This document shows, one piece after another, positions 1-6,179 of a stretch of DNA of 8,195 nucleotides. Below the pieces are notes generated by a model. That model ran no database searches. It was given only the letters and a program-made list of their open reading frames with translations, and was not told the DNA's origin. Each line of letters opens with the position of its first letter. The first letter of the stretch is position 1. The stretch is taken from assembly GCA_003220905.1 (NCBI GenBank), contig QHTS01000024.1, positions 1-8,195 on the forward strand, in the 5' to 3' direction. Source of the DNA: Gemmatimonadota bacterium. GTDB lineage: Bacteria > Gemmatimonadota > Gemmatimonadetes > Gemmatimonadales > GWC2-71-9. The position numbers and the translations under genes were made by a program.

Positions 1-14
1 CCCGGAGGCCCTGG

Positions 15-1286
15 ATGAGGAGGACGACGATCTGCCGTTCTGAACGAGCAGCCCTGCTCGCCCTTGTAGCAGGGCTGCTCGGGGGGCTGGCGCCCGCGGC
101 CGCGGCGCAGGACACGACGCAGGCTCGACCGGATACTTTGACCCCGGTGCCGGACACGTCTCAAGCAGCGCCGGCGCCGGCCCCGCTGGGCCAGTTGCCC
201 GCCACGCACGTCGTGGCGACGGGTGAGACCCTCTGGTCCATTGCTCAGCTGTACTACAGCGACCCGCTCCTCTGGCCCGAGATCTACCGGTTGAACACCT
301 CGTTGATCGACGATCCCCACTGGATCTATCCGGGCGAGGAGTTGAGTCTGGCGTCGGGGAGCGTGGCGACCGTGCCGCCGTCACAACAGGGCCCCGGGGA
401 CACGGTGCACGCCGTGCCCGCGCCCGACACCGTCGTCGCCGTCGGGCCGGATACGACCATGCTCGACACGACGGGGGTGGTGGAGGCGCCACCGCTTGCG
501 GCCGAGCCCACCGAGGGCTATCAGACGATCTTCGATCGGCGCCGCACGGCCACGCAGGAAGTCCGGGACGTGCTGCGGGCCTACGCGAACCAGCCGTATC
601 GACCGTTGCGCCGGGGCGAGTTCTACGCGGCGGGCTTCTTGACCGAGCAACAGCGGCTCCCCTACGGTCGCGTGCTCGGCAACACGTCCATCCCCGCCAT
701 CCCGCGGCTCACGGACCGCTCGACCGCGATGACGTTCGATCAGATCTCGATCCAGGCGCCGCGCGACGCGTCGTACCACGTGGGTGACTCGTTGCTCATG
801 GTGCGGATCGACCGCGACATCTCCGGCTGGGGCGGGGTCGTCGTTCCGGTCGGCGTCGCGCGCGTGACCGAGCTGCAGCGGCGGCAGGTGCTTGCCGACG
901 TGATCATGCAGTTCGGGCGTATCCACGACGGGCATCTCGCTCTGCCGCTCGAGCCGTTCAAGGACCCGGGCGGGGTGCGCCCGACCCCGGTCGACGGCGG
1001 ACTCGAGGGCGTGGTGATCGCCGAACGGGATCTCCACGCGCTGGCCGGTCCGCAGCAGATCGTCTTCATCAATCGGGGACGTGCGGAAGGCGTGATTCCC
1101 GGCGACGTGTTCGAAGTGTTCCGACCGGCGGCGGGGGTGCCGGGCACGGCGTCCGAGCAGGTGCAGGTGGTGCTCCAGATCGTGCACACGCGCGATCACT
1201 CGGCCTCGGGGTTGATCCTGAATATCGGCCACCCCAAACTCGTTCCGGGCATGCCGGTGCGGCTCATCCGGAAGATGCCGTCCTGA
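15..1286 (+). CDS. Secreted LysM-domain peptidoglycan-binding protein
   Basis: The 423-residue protein is probably periplasmic or cell-wall-attached and binds peptidoglycan glycan chains through one LysM domain. A Sec signal peptide is visible: Arg2-Arg3, a hydrophobic stretch at 12-30, and a likely cleavage at AAA|QD near residue 31. A Pro/Ala/Thr/Asp-rich linker (33-62) follows, then LysM at about 64-112 (HVVATGETLWSIAQLYY ... WIYPGEELSL). A second low-complexity linker (113-165) leads to a conserved-looking region at 170-420 that I cannot assign. Its end (about 345-420) has short beta-type segments with Gly turns such as NRGRAEGVIPGDVFEVFR, somewhat like FlgT-type C-terminal domains (inference). 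The ATG is supported by GGAGG at 4-8 with 6 nt spacing. The ATGA at 15-18 would let an upstream gene end by 4-bp overlap. The hemX-like gene starts 10 bp downstream. Family assignment is firm; the cellular role is not known. Confidence 0.88.
   Translation: MRRTTICRSERAALLALVAGLLGGLAPAAAAQDTTQARPDTLTPVPDTSQAAPAPAPLGQLPATHVVATGETLWSIAQLYYSDPLLWPEIYRLNTSLIDDPHWIYPGEELSLASGSVATVPPSQQGPGDTVHAVPAPDTVVAVGPDTTMLDTTGVVEAPPLAAEPTEGYQTIFDRRRTATQEVRDVLRAYANQPYRPLRRGEFYAAGFLTEQQRLPYGRVLGNTSIPAIPRLTDRSTAMTFDQISIQAPRDASYHVGDSLLMVRIDRDISGWGGVVVPVGVARVTELQRRQVLADVIMQFGRIHDGHLALPLEPFKDPGGVRPTPVDGGLEGVVIAERDLHALAGPQQIVFINRGRAEGVIPGDVFEVFRPAAGVPGTASEQVQVVLQIVHTRDHSASGLILNIGHPKLVPGMPVRLIRKMPS
45..81. repeat. Perfect 14-bp inverted repeat (hairpin) in the LysM gene start
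   Basis: Positions 45-58 (CGAGCAGCCCTGCT) are the exact reverse complement of 68-81 (AGCAGGGCTGCTCG), with a 9-nt loop at 59-67. The stem begins 30 nt after the ATG and lies in the codons for the hydrophobic core of the signal peptide (about residues 11-23). Neither side carries a T-tract, so it is not a standard factor-independent terminator. Part of it reflects repeated Ala/Leu codons (GCC CTG CTC, GGG CTG CTC), but a mismatch-free 14-bp pairing is more than codon reuse requires. The structure is seen directly; any regulatory role is inference. Confidence 0.8.
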
Positions 1287-1296
1287 TCGGCCGCCG

Positions 1297-2124
1297 GTGA
1301 CCGCGTCACGCGGCGCCGGCGCTTTCCGTCCCGTGGTCCTCGTTCCGCACTTGATCGCGCTGGGCCTGTACGCACTGGCCGCCGCGCTCGCGTTGGCACC
1401 GTTCGCCGGGCTCCGGCCGGCGCCGCGGGCTCTCGGGTTGGGCGTCCCGCTGCTCGGGCTAGCGGCGCACGTGATCGGCGTCGCGCGACTCACCTCCTTT
1501 CTCGGCGTCGCCCCGACGCTGTCCATGCTGGCCTTGTTCCTCGTGGCGCTGCAGGCGGCGAGCGAGGGCCTGTTTCGCGCGTCGGCGGTGGGGGTGTTCA
1601 CTGGGCCGCTCGCGACGGGGCTCCTCGGGCTCGCGTTGCTCATCGGGCTCGCGCCGGAAGCCCCGCCCGCGTCGGGGCGCGGCGCCTGGTCGATCCTCCA
1701 CATCACGGTCAGCGTGTTCGGCCTCGCCATGCTGGCGCTCGCGTTCATCGCCGCCGCCCTCTACCTGCTCCAGTTCCGCGAGCTGAAGGCGAAGCGCTTC
1801 GGGCCGGTGTTCCGATTGTTCCCGCCACTGGAGCGGCTGGACCAGCTGAATCATCTGTCGCTCGTGCTGGGATTCCCCACCGTGACGCTGGGCGTGCTGC
1901 TCGGGTTTGGGGTGCGGTACGCCGGGGGCGCGTCGGTCGACGCCGCCCAGGTGGTGTGGGGGATGCTCACCTGGGTCGTCTTGGGATGGGCCGTGGGCGT
2001 ACGGGTGGTGCGCCACTGGGCCGGTCGGCGTGCCGCGTTTGCGAGCATCGCGAGCTTCGCGGCGGTGCTGCTCGTGTACGTTGCGCTGAAGCTTGCGGCG
2101 CCGGGCACCCAGCGGTTTCTCTGA
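1297..2124 (+). CDS. hemX: HemX/CcsA-family eight-helix inner-membrane protein
   Basis: A 275-residue integral membrane protein of the cytochrome c assembly (CcsA/ResC/HemX/YpjD) superfamily. Hydrophobic segments lie at about 13-38, 47-63, 74-88, 103-119, 132-158, 188-206, 218-236 and 246-265, giving eight helices as in HemX. Family hallmarks are His58 in helix 2, the LH at 134-135 starting helix 5, YLLQFRELKAK (156-166), PPLERLDQLNH (176-186) and GFPTVTLGVLLG (192-203). The Trp-rich WWD heme-handling motif expected before helix 7 is absent (the region reads DAAQVVWGMLTW). The usual C-terminal G-x-HS-F is GTQRFL, so the last conserved His is missing. Together with hemA 11 bp downstream, this favours a HemX-type role (in Bacillus, HemX lowers HemA level) over cytochrome c heme ligation; a YpjD-like protein is the alternative. 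The start is a GTG 10 bp after the LysM stop, with no strong ribosome site, so coupled translation is likely. Confidence 0.78.
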   Translation: MTASRGAGAFRPVVLVPHLIALGLYALAAALALAPFAGLRPAPRALGLGVPLLGLAAHVIGVARLTSFLGVAPTLSMLALFLVALQAASEGLFRASAVGVFTGPLATGLLGLALLIGLAPEAPPASGRGAWSILHITVSVFGLAMLALAFIAAALYLLQFRELKAKRFGPVFRLFPPLERLDQLNHLSLVLGFPTVTLGVLLGFGVRYAGGASVDAAQVVWGMLTWVVLGWAVGVRVVRHWAGRRAAFASIASFAAVLLVYVALKLAAPGTQRFL

Positions 2125-2135
2125 GCGGGGCGACG

Positions 2136-3398
2136 ATGAGCATCACTGTCCTGGGGGTGAACCACCGCACGGCGCCGCTCGAGGTGCGCGAGCGCTTTGC
2201 CCACGAGCCGCGCGAAGTGCCGGCGTCACTCGCGCGCGTGCTGGCGGCGGGCGCGCGCGGCGGCGTGCTGCTCTCCACGTGCAATCGCACGGAATTCTAC
2301 CTCGCCGAGCCGGACGAGGCCGTGCCGGACGCCGTCTGGGCGATCCTGTCGGAGCGCCTCGGCGGCGGTCGCAGCGCCAGCGACTACGGCTACACCCGGC
2401 GCGATCGCGATGCGGTGCGCCATCTGTACCGGGTCTCGGCCGGGCTCGATGCCATGATCCTCGGCGAATCGCAGATCCAAGGGCAGGTGCGGGACGCGTG
2501 GGAGACGTCGAAGGCCCAGGCGGGGCCCGTGTTACACCGGCTGTTCCAATCAGCCTTGCTCGTCGGCGCCCGGGTGCGCAGTGAGACGGGGCTCGCGACC
2601 GGCGCGGCATCCGCGCCCTCCGCCGCGGTGGCGGTGGCGGCCCGGATCTTCACACGGCTCGCGGGCCGCTCGGCGCTGATCCTCGGGGCGGGAGACATGG
2701 CGGAGCTTGCAGCAACATGCCTCGCGTCGGAGGGCGTGCGGGTTACGCTGGTGGCCAACCGCACCTACGAGCGCGCCCGCGCGATCGCCGAGCAGCTCGG
2801 CGCGCGCGCCCTCACGCTGGACGAGGCGTGGGAGCACTTCACCCACGCCGACATCGTGCTCACCTCGACGGCAGCGCCGCACGCGGTCGTCACCTGGGAC
2901 CGCGTGGCGCCGGCTGTCGCTCGGCGCCAGGGGCGTCCGCTGTGCATCCTCGATCTCGGCATGCCACGCGACGTGGAGCCTGCGGTCGCCCAGCTCGAGA
3001 ACGTCTTCCTGTATGACATCGACGATCTCCAGGCCGTCGCAGCGCAGGCCGCGGCCGAGCGCCGCGACGACATTCCCGCGGCGGAGCGCATCGTGGGCGA
3101 GGAGGTCGAGCGCTTCTGGGCCTGGTACGGCGGGCTCGTCGTGGTGCCCGTCCTGAAGGAGTTTCGCGAGCGGCTGGACCAAGTGCGCGCCGCCGAGCTG
3201 GAGCGCGCGCTGCGCCGCCTCTCGCATCTGAGCCCCGACGACCGCGGGGAGATCGAGCACTTCAGCCACACGCTGCTCAACAAGTTTTTACACCAGCCCA
3301 CCATCGCCCTCAAGGAGGCCGCGCAGGCCGGGCGCGGCTACGGCATGCTGGAAGCCCTGAAACGGCTCTTCGGCCTGGAGCGGCGCGATGACCCGTAA
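2136..3398 (+). CDS. hemA: Glutamyl-tRNA reductase
   Basis: This enzyme reduces glutamyl-tRNA(Glu) with NADPH to glutamate-1-semialdehyde, the first committed step of C5 tetrapyrrole (heme, siroheme, B12) synthesis, in the cytoplasm. The 420-residue length is normal. The catalytic domain opens with LGVNHRTAPLEVRERF (6-21) and carries the nucleophile Cys49 in STCNRTEFY. The family signature is at 96-118 (HLYRVSAGLDAMILGESQ onward, with His96). The Rossmann NADPH domain has LGAGDMAEL (183-191) and ANRT (207-210), followed by LDLGMPRDVEP (272-282). A helical dimerisation domain runs from about 316 to 415. The ATG at 2136 was chosen because SITVLGVNHRT is the usual N-terminus; the frame is open further upstream, but that part overlaps hemX and is not HemA-like. 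Only a weak GGGG (2127-2130) precedes it, suggesting coupling to hemX. Its end overlaps the epimerase start by 11 bp. No other hem gene follows. Confidence 0.97.
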   Translation: MSITVLGVNHRTAPLEVRERFAHEPREVPASLARVLAAGARGGVLLSTCNRTEFYLAEPDEAVPDAVWAILSERLGGGRSASDYGYTRRDRDAVRHLYRVSAGLDAMILGESQIQGQVRDAWETSKAQAGPVLHRLFQSALLVGARVRSETGLATGAASAPSAAVAVAARIFTRLAGRSALILGAGDMAELAATCLASEGVRVTLVANRTYERARAIAEQLGARALTLDEAWEHFTHADIVLTSTAAPHAVVTWDRVAPAVARRQGRPLCILDLGMPRDVEPAVAQLENVFLYDIDDLQAVAAQAAAERRDDIPAAERIVGEEVERFWAWYGGLVVVPVLKEFRERLDQVRAAELERALRRLSHLSPDDRGEIEHFSHTLLNKFLHQPTIALKEAAQAGRGYGMLEALKRLFGLERRDDP

Positions 3399-4332
3399 GG
3401 TCCTCGTGACGGGTGGGGCGGGGTTCATCGGCTCCCACGTGGCGGACGCCTACCTGGCCGCCGGGGACGACGTCACCGTGCTCGACGACCTCTCGATCGG
3501 GAAGCGGGAGCAGGTCCCGGCGGGCGCGACGTTCGTCCAGGCGGACGTGCGCGCGCCCGCCGCGCGGGAGCTCCTCGCCAAGGGCGGGTTCACCCTGCTC
3601 AACCATCATGCGGCACAGATGGACGTGCGGCGCTCCGTCGCGGATCCGCTGTTCGACGCCGAGGTGAACGTGTTGGGCCTCCTCAACCTGCTGGAGGGTG
3701 CCCGGCTCGGCGGTGTGCAGCGCGTCGTCTTCGCCTCCTCGGGGGGCACGGTGTACGGCGAGACCGAGCGACTCCCCCTCGTGGAGTCGGCCCCGAAGCT
3801 GCCCGCTTCTCCGTATGGCACCGCCAAGCTCGCCTCGGAGTATTACCTCGCGACGTTCTCGCAGTTGTACGGCCTCGAGACTGTGGCGCTCCGCTATGGC
3901 AACGTCTATGGCCCGCGCCAGAACCCCCACGGCGAGGCCGGTGTCGTTGCCATCTTCGCGCATCGTGTGCTCGCGGGTCAGCCGTTGACCGTGTTCGGCG
4001 ACGGCGACCAGACGCGGGACATGGTGTTCGTCCAGGACGTCGTGGACGCGAACCTGGCCGCGAGCCGTGGCGCGCTCCCGCCGGTGGATGGGATCGACGG
4101 GCGCGCCTTCAACATCGGGACCGGGGTCGAGACGTCCGTCAATGACCTCGCCGCGACCCTCGTCGCCATCGAGGGCCGCCGATTGGCGATCCAGCACGCC
4201 GCCGCGCGCCCAGGCGAGCTGCGGCGCAACGCGCTGGCGGTGGACAAAGCGGCGCACGGGCTCGGGTGGCGCGCGCGGGTCGCCATCCGTGAGGGTCTGC
4301 GACGGACGCTGCAATCGTTCAGGGAGGGCTGA
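3388..4332 (+). CDS. NAD-dependent epimerase/dehydratase (UDP-glucose 4-epimerase-like)
   Basis: A 314-residue extended short-chain dehydrogenase that acts on nucleotide sugars, most likely epimerising C4 of a UDP-hexose in the cytoplasm. The N-terminal Rossmann motif is VTGGAGFIGSH (7-17). The acidic DD at 33-34 at the end of strand 2 favours NAD over NADP. NHHAAQMDVRRSV (72-84), SSGGTVYGE (117-125) and the catalytic Tyr143-x3-Lys147 in SPYGTAKLASEYY follow. LRYGNVYGPRQNPHGEAGV (168-186) and FGDGDQTRDMVFVQDVVDA (203-221) are typical of the GalE-like branch. I see no feature that fixes the substrate, so UDP-Glc/Gal, UDP-GlcNAc/GalNAc or a 4,6-dehydratase role all remain possible; GalE-type is the best guess. 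The ATG lies inside the end of hemA (11-bp overlap) with GGAG at 3377-3380, 7 nt upstream. The stop is 4 bp before tolQ. It occupies the slot before tolQ that holds ybgC in enterobacteria. Confidence 0.9.
   Translation: MTRKVLVTGGAGFIGSHVADAYLAAGDDVTVLDDLSIGKREQVPAGATFVQADVRAPAARELLAKGGFTLLNHHAAQMDVRRSVADPLFDAEVNVLGLLNLLEGARLGGVQRVVFASSGGTVYGETERLPLVESAPKLPASPYGTAKLASEYYLATFSQLYGLETVALRYGNVYGPRQNPHGEAGVVAIFAHRVLAGQPLTVFGDGDQTRDMVFVQDVVDANLAASRGALPPVDGIDGRAFNIGTGVETSVNDLAATLVAIEGRRLAIQHAAARPGELRRNALAVDKAAHGLGWRARVAIREGLRRTLQSFREG
4322..4328 (+). promoter_or_regulatory. Ribosome binding site fixing the tolQ GTG start
   Basis: GGGAGGG lies 8 nt before the GTG at 4337, inside the last codons of the epimerase gene. 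It is the strongest Shine-Dalgarno-like match near the gene and supports a 239-residue TolQ. The longer in-frame reading back to 4067 would run through the epimerase gene and encodes an Arg/Ser-rich out-of-frame peptide. Confidence 0.75.
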
Positions 4333-4336
4333 CAGC

Positions 4337-5056
4337 GTGCTCTTTCAGGTAGGCCGGGCGGTTCCCACAACGCCCTGGGAGCTGGTCCTCACGTCGAGCC
4401 GCGAGACCAAGTTCGTCCTCGCCATCCTCGTCGTGTTTTCCATCGTCTCCTGGTATCTCATCTTCCTCAAGTGGTGGCAGTTCCGCCGGATGCGCCGGCA
4501 GGCCGACCGTTTCATGGCCGAGATCGAGCGCGCGACGCGGCTCGACGACGCCTACCACGCCGCCATGCGGCTGCCGGCCTCGCCCTACAACCGGGTCCTG
4601 CGCGAGGGCATTCATTTCTTCTCCGAGCTGAAGCCGGGCGGGTTGAAGGAAAACGGGCCGGCCGTGGCGACCCAGACCGCGCTGACCACGACGCAACTCG
4701 AGGCGCTGCGCATGGTGCTCGCGAAGGAGGTCGCGGCGGAGCGCGATGCCGCGGCGCGCTTCATTCCTTGGCTCGCGACGTTCGGCTCGGTCAGCCCGCT
4801 CCTCGGCCTGCTCGGCACGGTGCTGGGCGTCATGGACGCGTTCATCGGGATCGCTGTCGGTGGCTCCGGCAACATCGCGGCGGTGGCTCCGGGCGTCGCC
4901 GAAGCACTGGTCACGACCGTCGCTGGCCTCGCGGTGGCCGTCCCGTCCGTCATGGCCTACAACTTGTTCGTGAACCGTCTCGGCTTGTTCGCCGGCGAGC
5001 TGGAAGGATTCGCCCAGGAGATCATCGGCACGATGGCGCGCGAAGGGAGGCTCTAA
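4337..5056 (+). CDS. tolQ: TolQ/ExbB-family proton channel subunit
   Basis: A 239-residue inner-membrane protein (MotA/TolQ/ExbB family) that with TolR forms the proton-driven motor energising the TolA-like protein. Three helices are visible: about 26-46 (FVLAILVVFSIVSWYLIFLKW), 146-172 and 190-211, with a large cytoplasmic domain between helices 1 and 2, as in the family. The core signature FGSVSPLLGLLGTVLGVMDAF (149-169) contains Thr161, and ALVTTVAGLAVAVPSVMAYN (190-209) contains Thr194. These match the two pore threonines of E. coli TolQ (Thr145 and Thr178), with the same 33-residue spacing. PGVAEA (185-190) precedes helix 3. The GTG start is set by the ribosome site at 4322-4328, 4 bp after the epimerase stop. 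The stop overlaps the tolR ATG by one base (TAATG). TolQ rather than ExbB is chosen because tolB and pal follow. Confidence 0.94.
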   Translation: MLFQVGRAVPTTPWELVLTSSRETKFVLAILVVFSIVSWYLIFLKWWQFRRMRRQADRFMAEIERATRLDDAYHAAMRLPASPYNRVLREGIHFFSELKPGGLKENGPAVATQTALTTTQLEALRMVLAKEVAAERDAAARFIPWLATFGSVSPLLGLLGTVLGVMDAFIGIAVGGSGNIAAVAPGVAEALVTTVAGLAVAVPSVMAYNLFVNRLGLFAGELEGFAQEIIGTMAREGRL

Positions 5057-5496
5057 TGGCCGGGCTGCTGGGCGGCGGAGGGGGAGGGCTGCGCGGGCAC
5101 GGCGAGCTGCCCTTGAACGCCGACATCAACGTCACGTCACTCGTGGATGTGGCGTTCGTGCTGCTCATCATCTTCATGATCACCGCGCCGATCATGCAGG
5201 GGGGCGTGGACGTCCGCTTGCCCCGTGCCGAGGCGAAGCCGCTCGAGCCCAAGTCGGGCCTGGTCGTCACCCTCGACCGCGAGGGCCGCATCTTCATGGA
5301 TCAGGCGGGGCTCTCGTACGCGGATTTCCGGGCCACGTTTCCGGCGTTCGTGCGAACCAAACGCCCCACTGGGGTGTACCTCCGGGCCGACGGTCGGGTC
5401 CCCTACGCGGATGTGGTGCAGGTGCTGGCGGCGATCCGTGCGGCGGGCGTGAACGACGTCGGCCTCGTCGCCGAGCCGGAGGTGGTCCAGCGGTGA
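5056..5496 (+). CDS. tolR: TolR/ExbD-family motor subunit
   Basis: A 146-residue single-pass protein that pairs with TolQ. A short Gly-rich cytoplasmic tail (MAGLLGGGGGG, then LRGHGELP) leads to NADINVTSLVDVAFVLL (21-37), the family signature. Asp31 corresponds to the proton-carrying Asp23 of E. coli TolR. The helix ends at about 48, and the periplasmic domain (60-146) has the ExbD-type pattern of strands and helices, for example GVYLRADGRVPYADVVQVL (106-124) and VNDVGLVAEP (132-141). The ATG overlaps the tolQ stop (TAATG), with GGGAGG at 5045-5050 five nt upstream. A run of G-tracts sits directly after the start codon (5062-5097). Seven polyglycine-type residues at the N-terminus are unusual but harmless to the fold. 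The start of the next gene overlaps its stop by 4 bp (GTGA). Confidence 0.95.
   Translation: MAGLLGGGGGGLRGHGELPLNADINVTSLVDVAFVLLIIFMITAPIMQGGVDVRLPRAEAKPLEPKSGLVVTLDREGRIFMDQAGLSYADFRATFPAFVRTKRPTGVYLRADGRVPYADVVQVLAAIRAAGVNDVGLVAEPEVVQR
5062..5097 (+). other. G-tract cluster matching the G-quadruplex pattern
   Basis: Five runs of three or more G lie at 5062-5064, 5070-5072, 5080-5084, 5086-5088 and 5095-5097, separated by 5, 7, 1 and 6 nt. This satisfies the usual G3+N1-7 rule on the coding (mRNA-like) strand. The cluster starts 3 nt after the tolR ATG and encodes its Gly-rich tail. The pattern is seen; folding is not shown. Confidence 0.5.
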
Positions 5497-6179
5497 GACG
5501 CGGTTCCCGGGGGTCGGAGAGCGCGAGCGTCGGACTCGTCGGCACCGTCGCGGTGCACGCGCTCGCGGGGCTGTTTCTCGTGGCCGGGGCGGCGGCCGCG
5601 CGCAAGCCCGTTCCTCCAACGTATCGTGTGCACCTCGTGGCGGCGCCCGAGCCGACCGAGGACGCGCGCAAGGCGCCGGAGGCGGTGGATCGACCGGCCG
5701 AGGCCAAGCCCGCCCCGGCACCGAAGGCCAAGTCGCCGAAGAGCACGGTCGCCCCGGCGCCGCCGCCGCCGGTGGCGGACAACACCAAGCGCGAGGCCGC
5801 GCCGCGCACCACGCCCAACGTGGCGCCGCTCCCCGGCGAGAAGCCGTCGACCGGCGCGGACGTCGCCACCGTGAGCACGGAAGGCGTGGAGTTTCCGTTC
5901 CCCGAGTACTTGCAGAACATCGTCGCGCAGGTGCTGCGGCGCTGGCAGCGCCCGGTCCAGAGCACTCCCCTCGAGGCGGAGGTGTCGTTCTTCGTGCATC
6001 GGGATGGATCGGTGAGCGATCTGCAGTTCATCCGGCGCTCCGGCAACTTCGCCTTCGATCTGGAGGCGCAGGGAGCGGTCGAGGAATCCGGGCGCTTCAA
6101 AGCGTTCCGGGCGCTTCCGGACGGTTGGGATGCCGACGTGCTGTTCGTGCGCTTCTATTTCAGCGGGAAGCGCCAGTGA
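5493..6179 (+). CDS. tolA: TonB/TolA-like energy transducer
   Basis: The 228-residue protein should carry motion from TolQR to the TolB/Pal side of the periplasm. It has a short basic cytoplasmic N-terminus, one helix at about 13-36 (VGLVGTVAVHALAGLFLVAG), a Pro/Ala/Lys/Glu-rich extended linker (50-125) and a TonB/TolA C-terminal domain at about 135-226. That domain is recognisable from FPFPEYLQNIVAQVLRRWQ (134-152), VSFFVHRDGSVSDLQFIRRSG (164-184), NFAFDLEAQGAV and the closing strand ADVLFVRFYF. In the helix, Thr18-x3-His22 matches the Ser-x3-His motif of TonB/TolA that contacts the motor, with Ser replaced by Thr. There is no long helical domain II as in E. coli TolA, so by architecture it resembles TonB; its place between tolR and tolB argues for the TolA job. 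The GTG start overlaps the tolR stop (GTGA), with GGAGGTGG at 5478-5485. Confidence 0.87.
   Translation: MRRGSRGSESASVGLVGTVAVHALAGLFLVAGAAAARKPVPPTYRVHLVAAPEPTEDARKAPEAVDRPAEAKPAPAPKAKSPKSTVAPAPPPPVADNTKREAAPRTTPNVAPLPGEKPSTGADVATVSTEGVEFPFPEYLQNIVAQVLRRWQRPVQSTPLEAEVSFFVHRDGSVSDLQFIRRSGNFAFDLEAQGAVEESGRFKAFRALPDGWDADVLFVRFYFSGKRQ

Noticed and set aside
381..1748. Long minus-strand open frame (455 codons) opposite the LysM and hemX genes
   Set aside because: It spans two well-supported + strand genes and their junction, is rich in Arg/His/Pro/Gly in a composition typical of GC-rich antisense shadows, and has no recognisable motif.
1956..2135. N-terminal extension of HemA by 60 residues
   Set aside because: The frame is open, but the extra part overlaps hemX codons, does not resemble HemA, and the ATG at 2136 gives the standard HemA N-terminus.
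3411..3423. G-run (GGG T GGGG C GGGG) at the epimerase GGAGFIG codons
   Set aside because: Only three G-tracts, so it misses the four-tract quadruplex rule, and it is explained by the Gly-rich nucleotide-binding motif.
3310..4314. Minus-strand open frame (334 codons) opposite the epimerase gene
   Set aside because: The + strand has an unmistakable epimerase with catalytic Tyr143 and Lys147; the reverse frame is a codon-bias shadow with Arg/His/Glu-rich sequence and no domain.
4067..4336. N-terminal extension of TolQ by 90 residues
   Set aside because: It runs out of frame through the epimerase gene and gives Arg/Ser-rich sequence; the GTG at 4337 has a strong ribosome site and matches family length.
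5650..5870. Repetitive Pro/Ala/Lys codons in the transducer as a possible DNA repeat array
   Set aside because: No regular unit repeats at DNA level; it is the normal low-complexity linker of TonB-type proteins.
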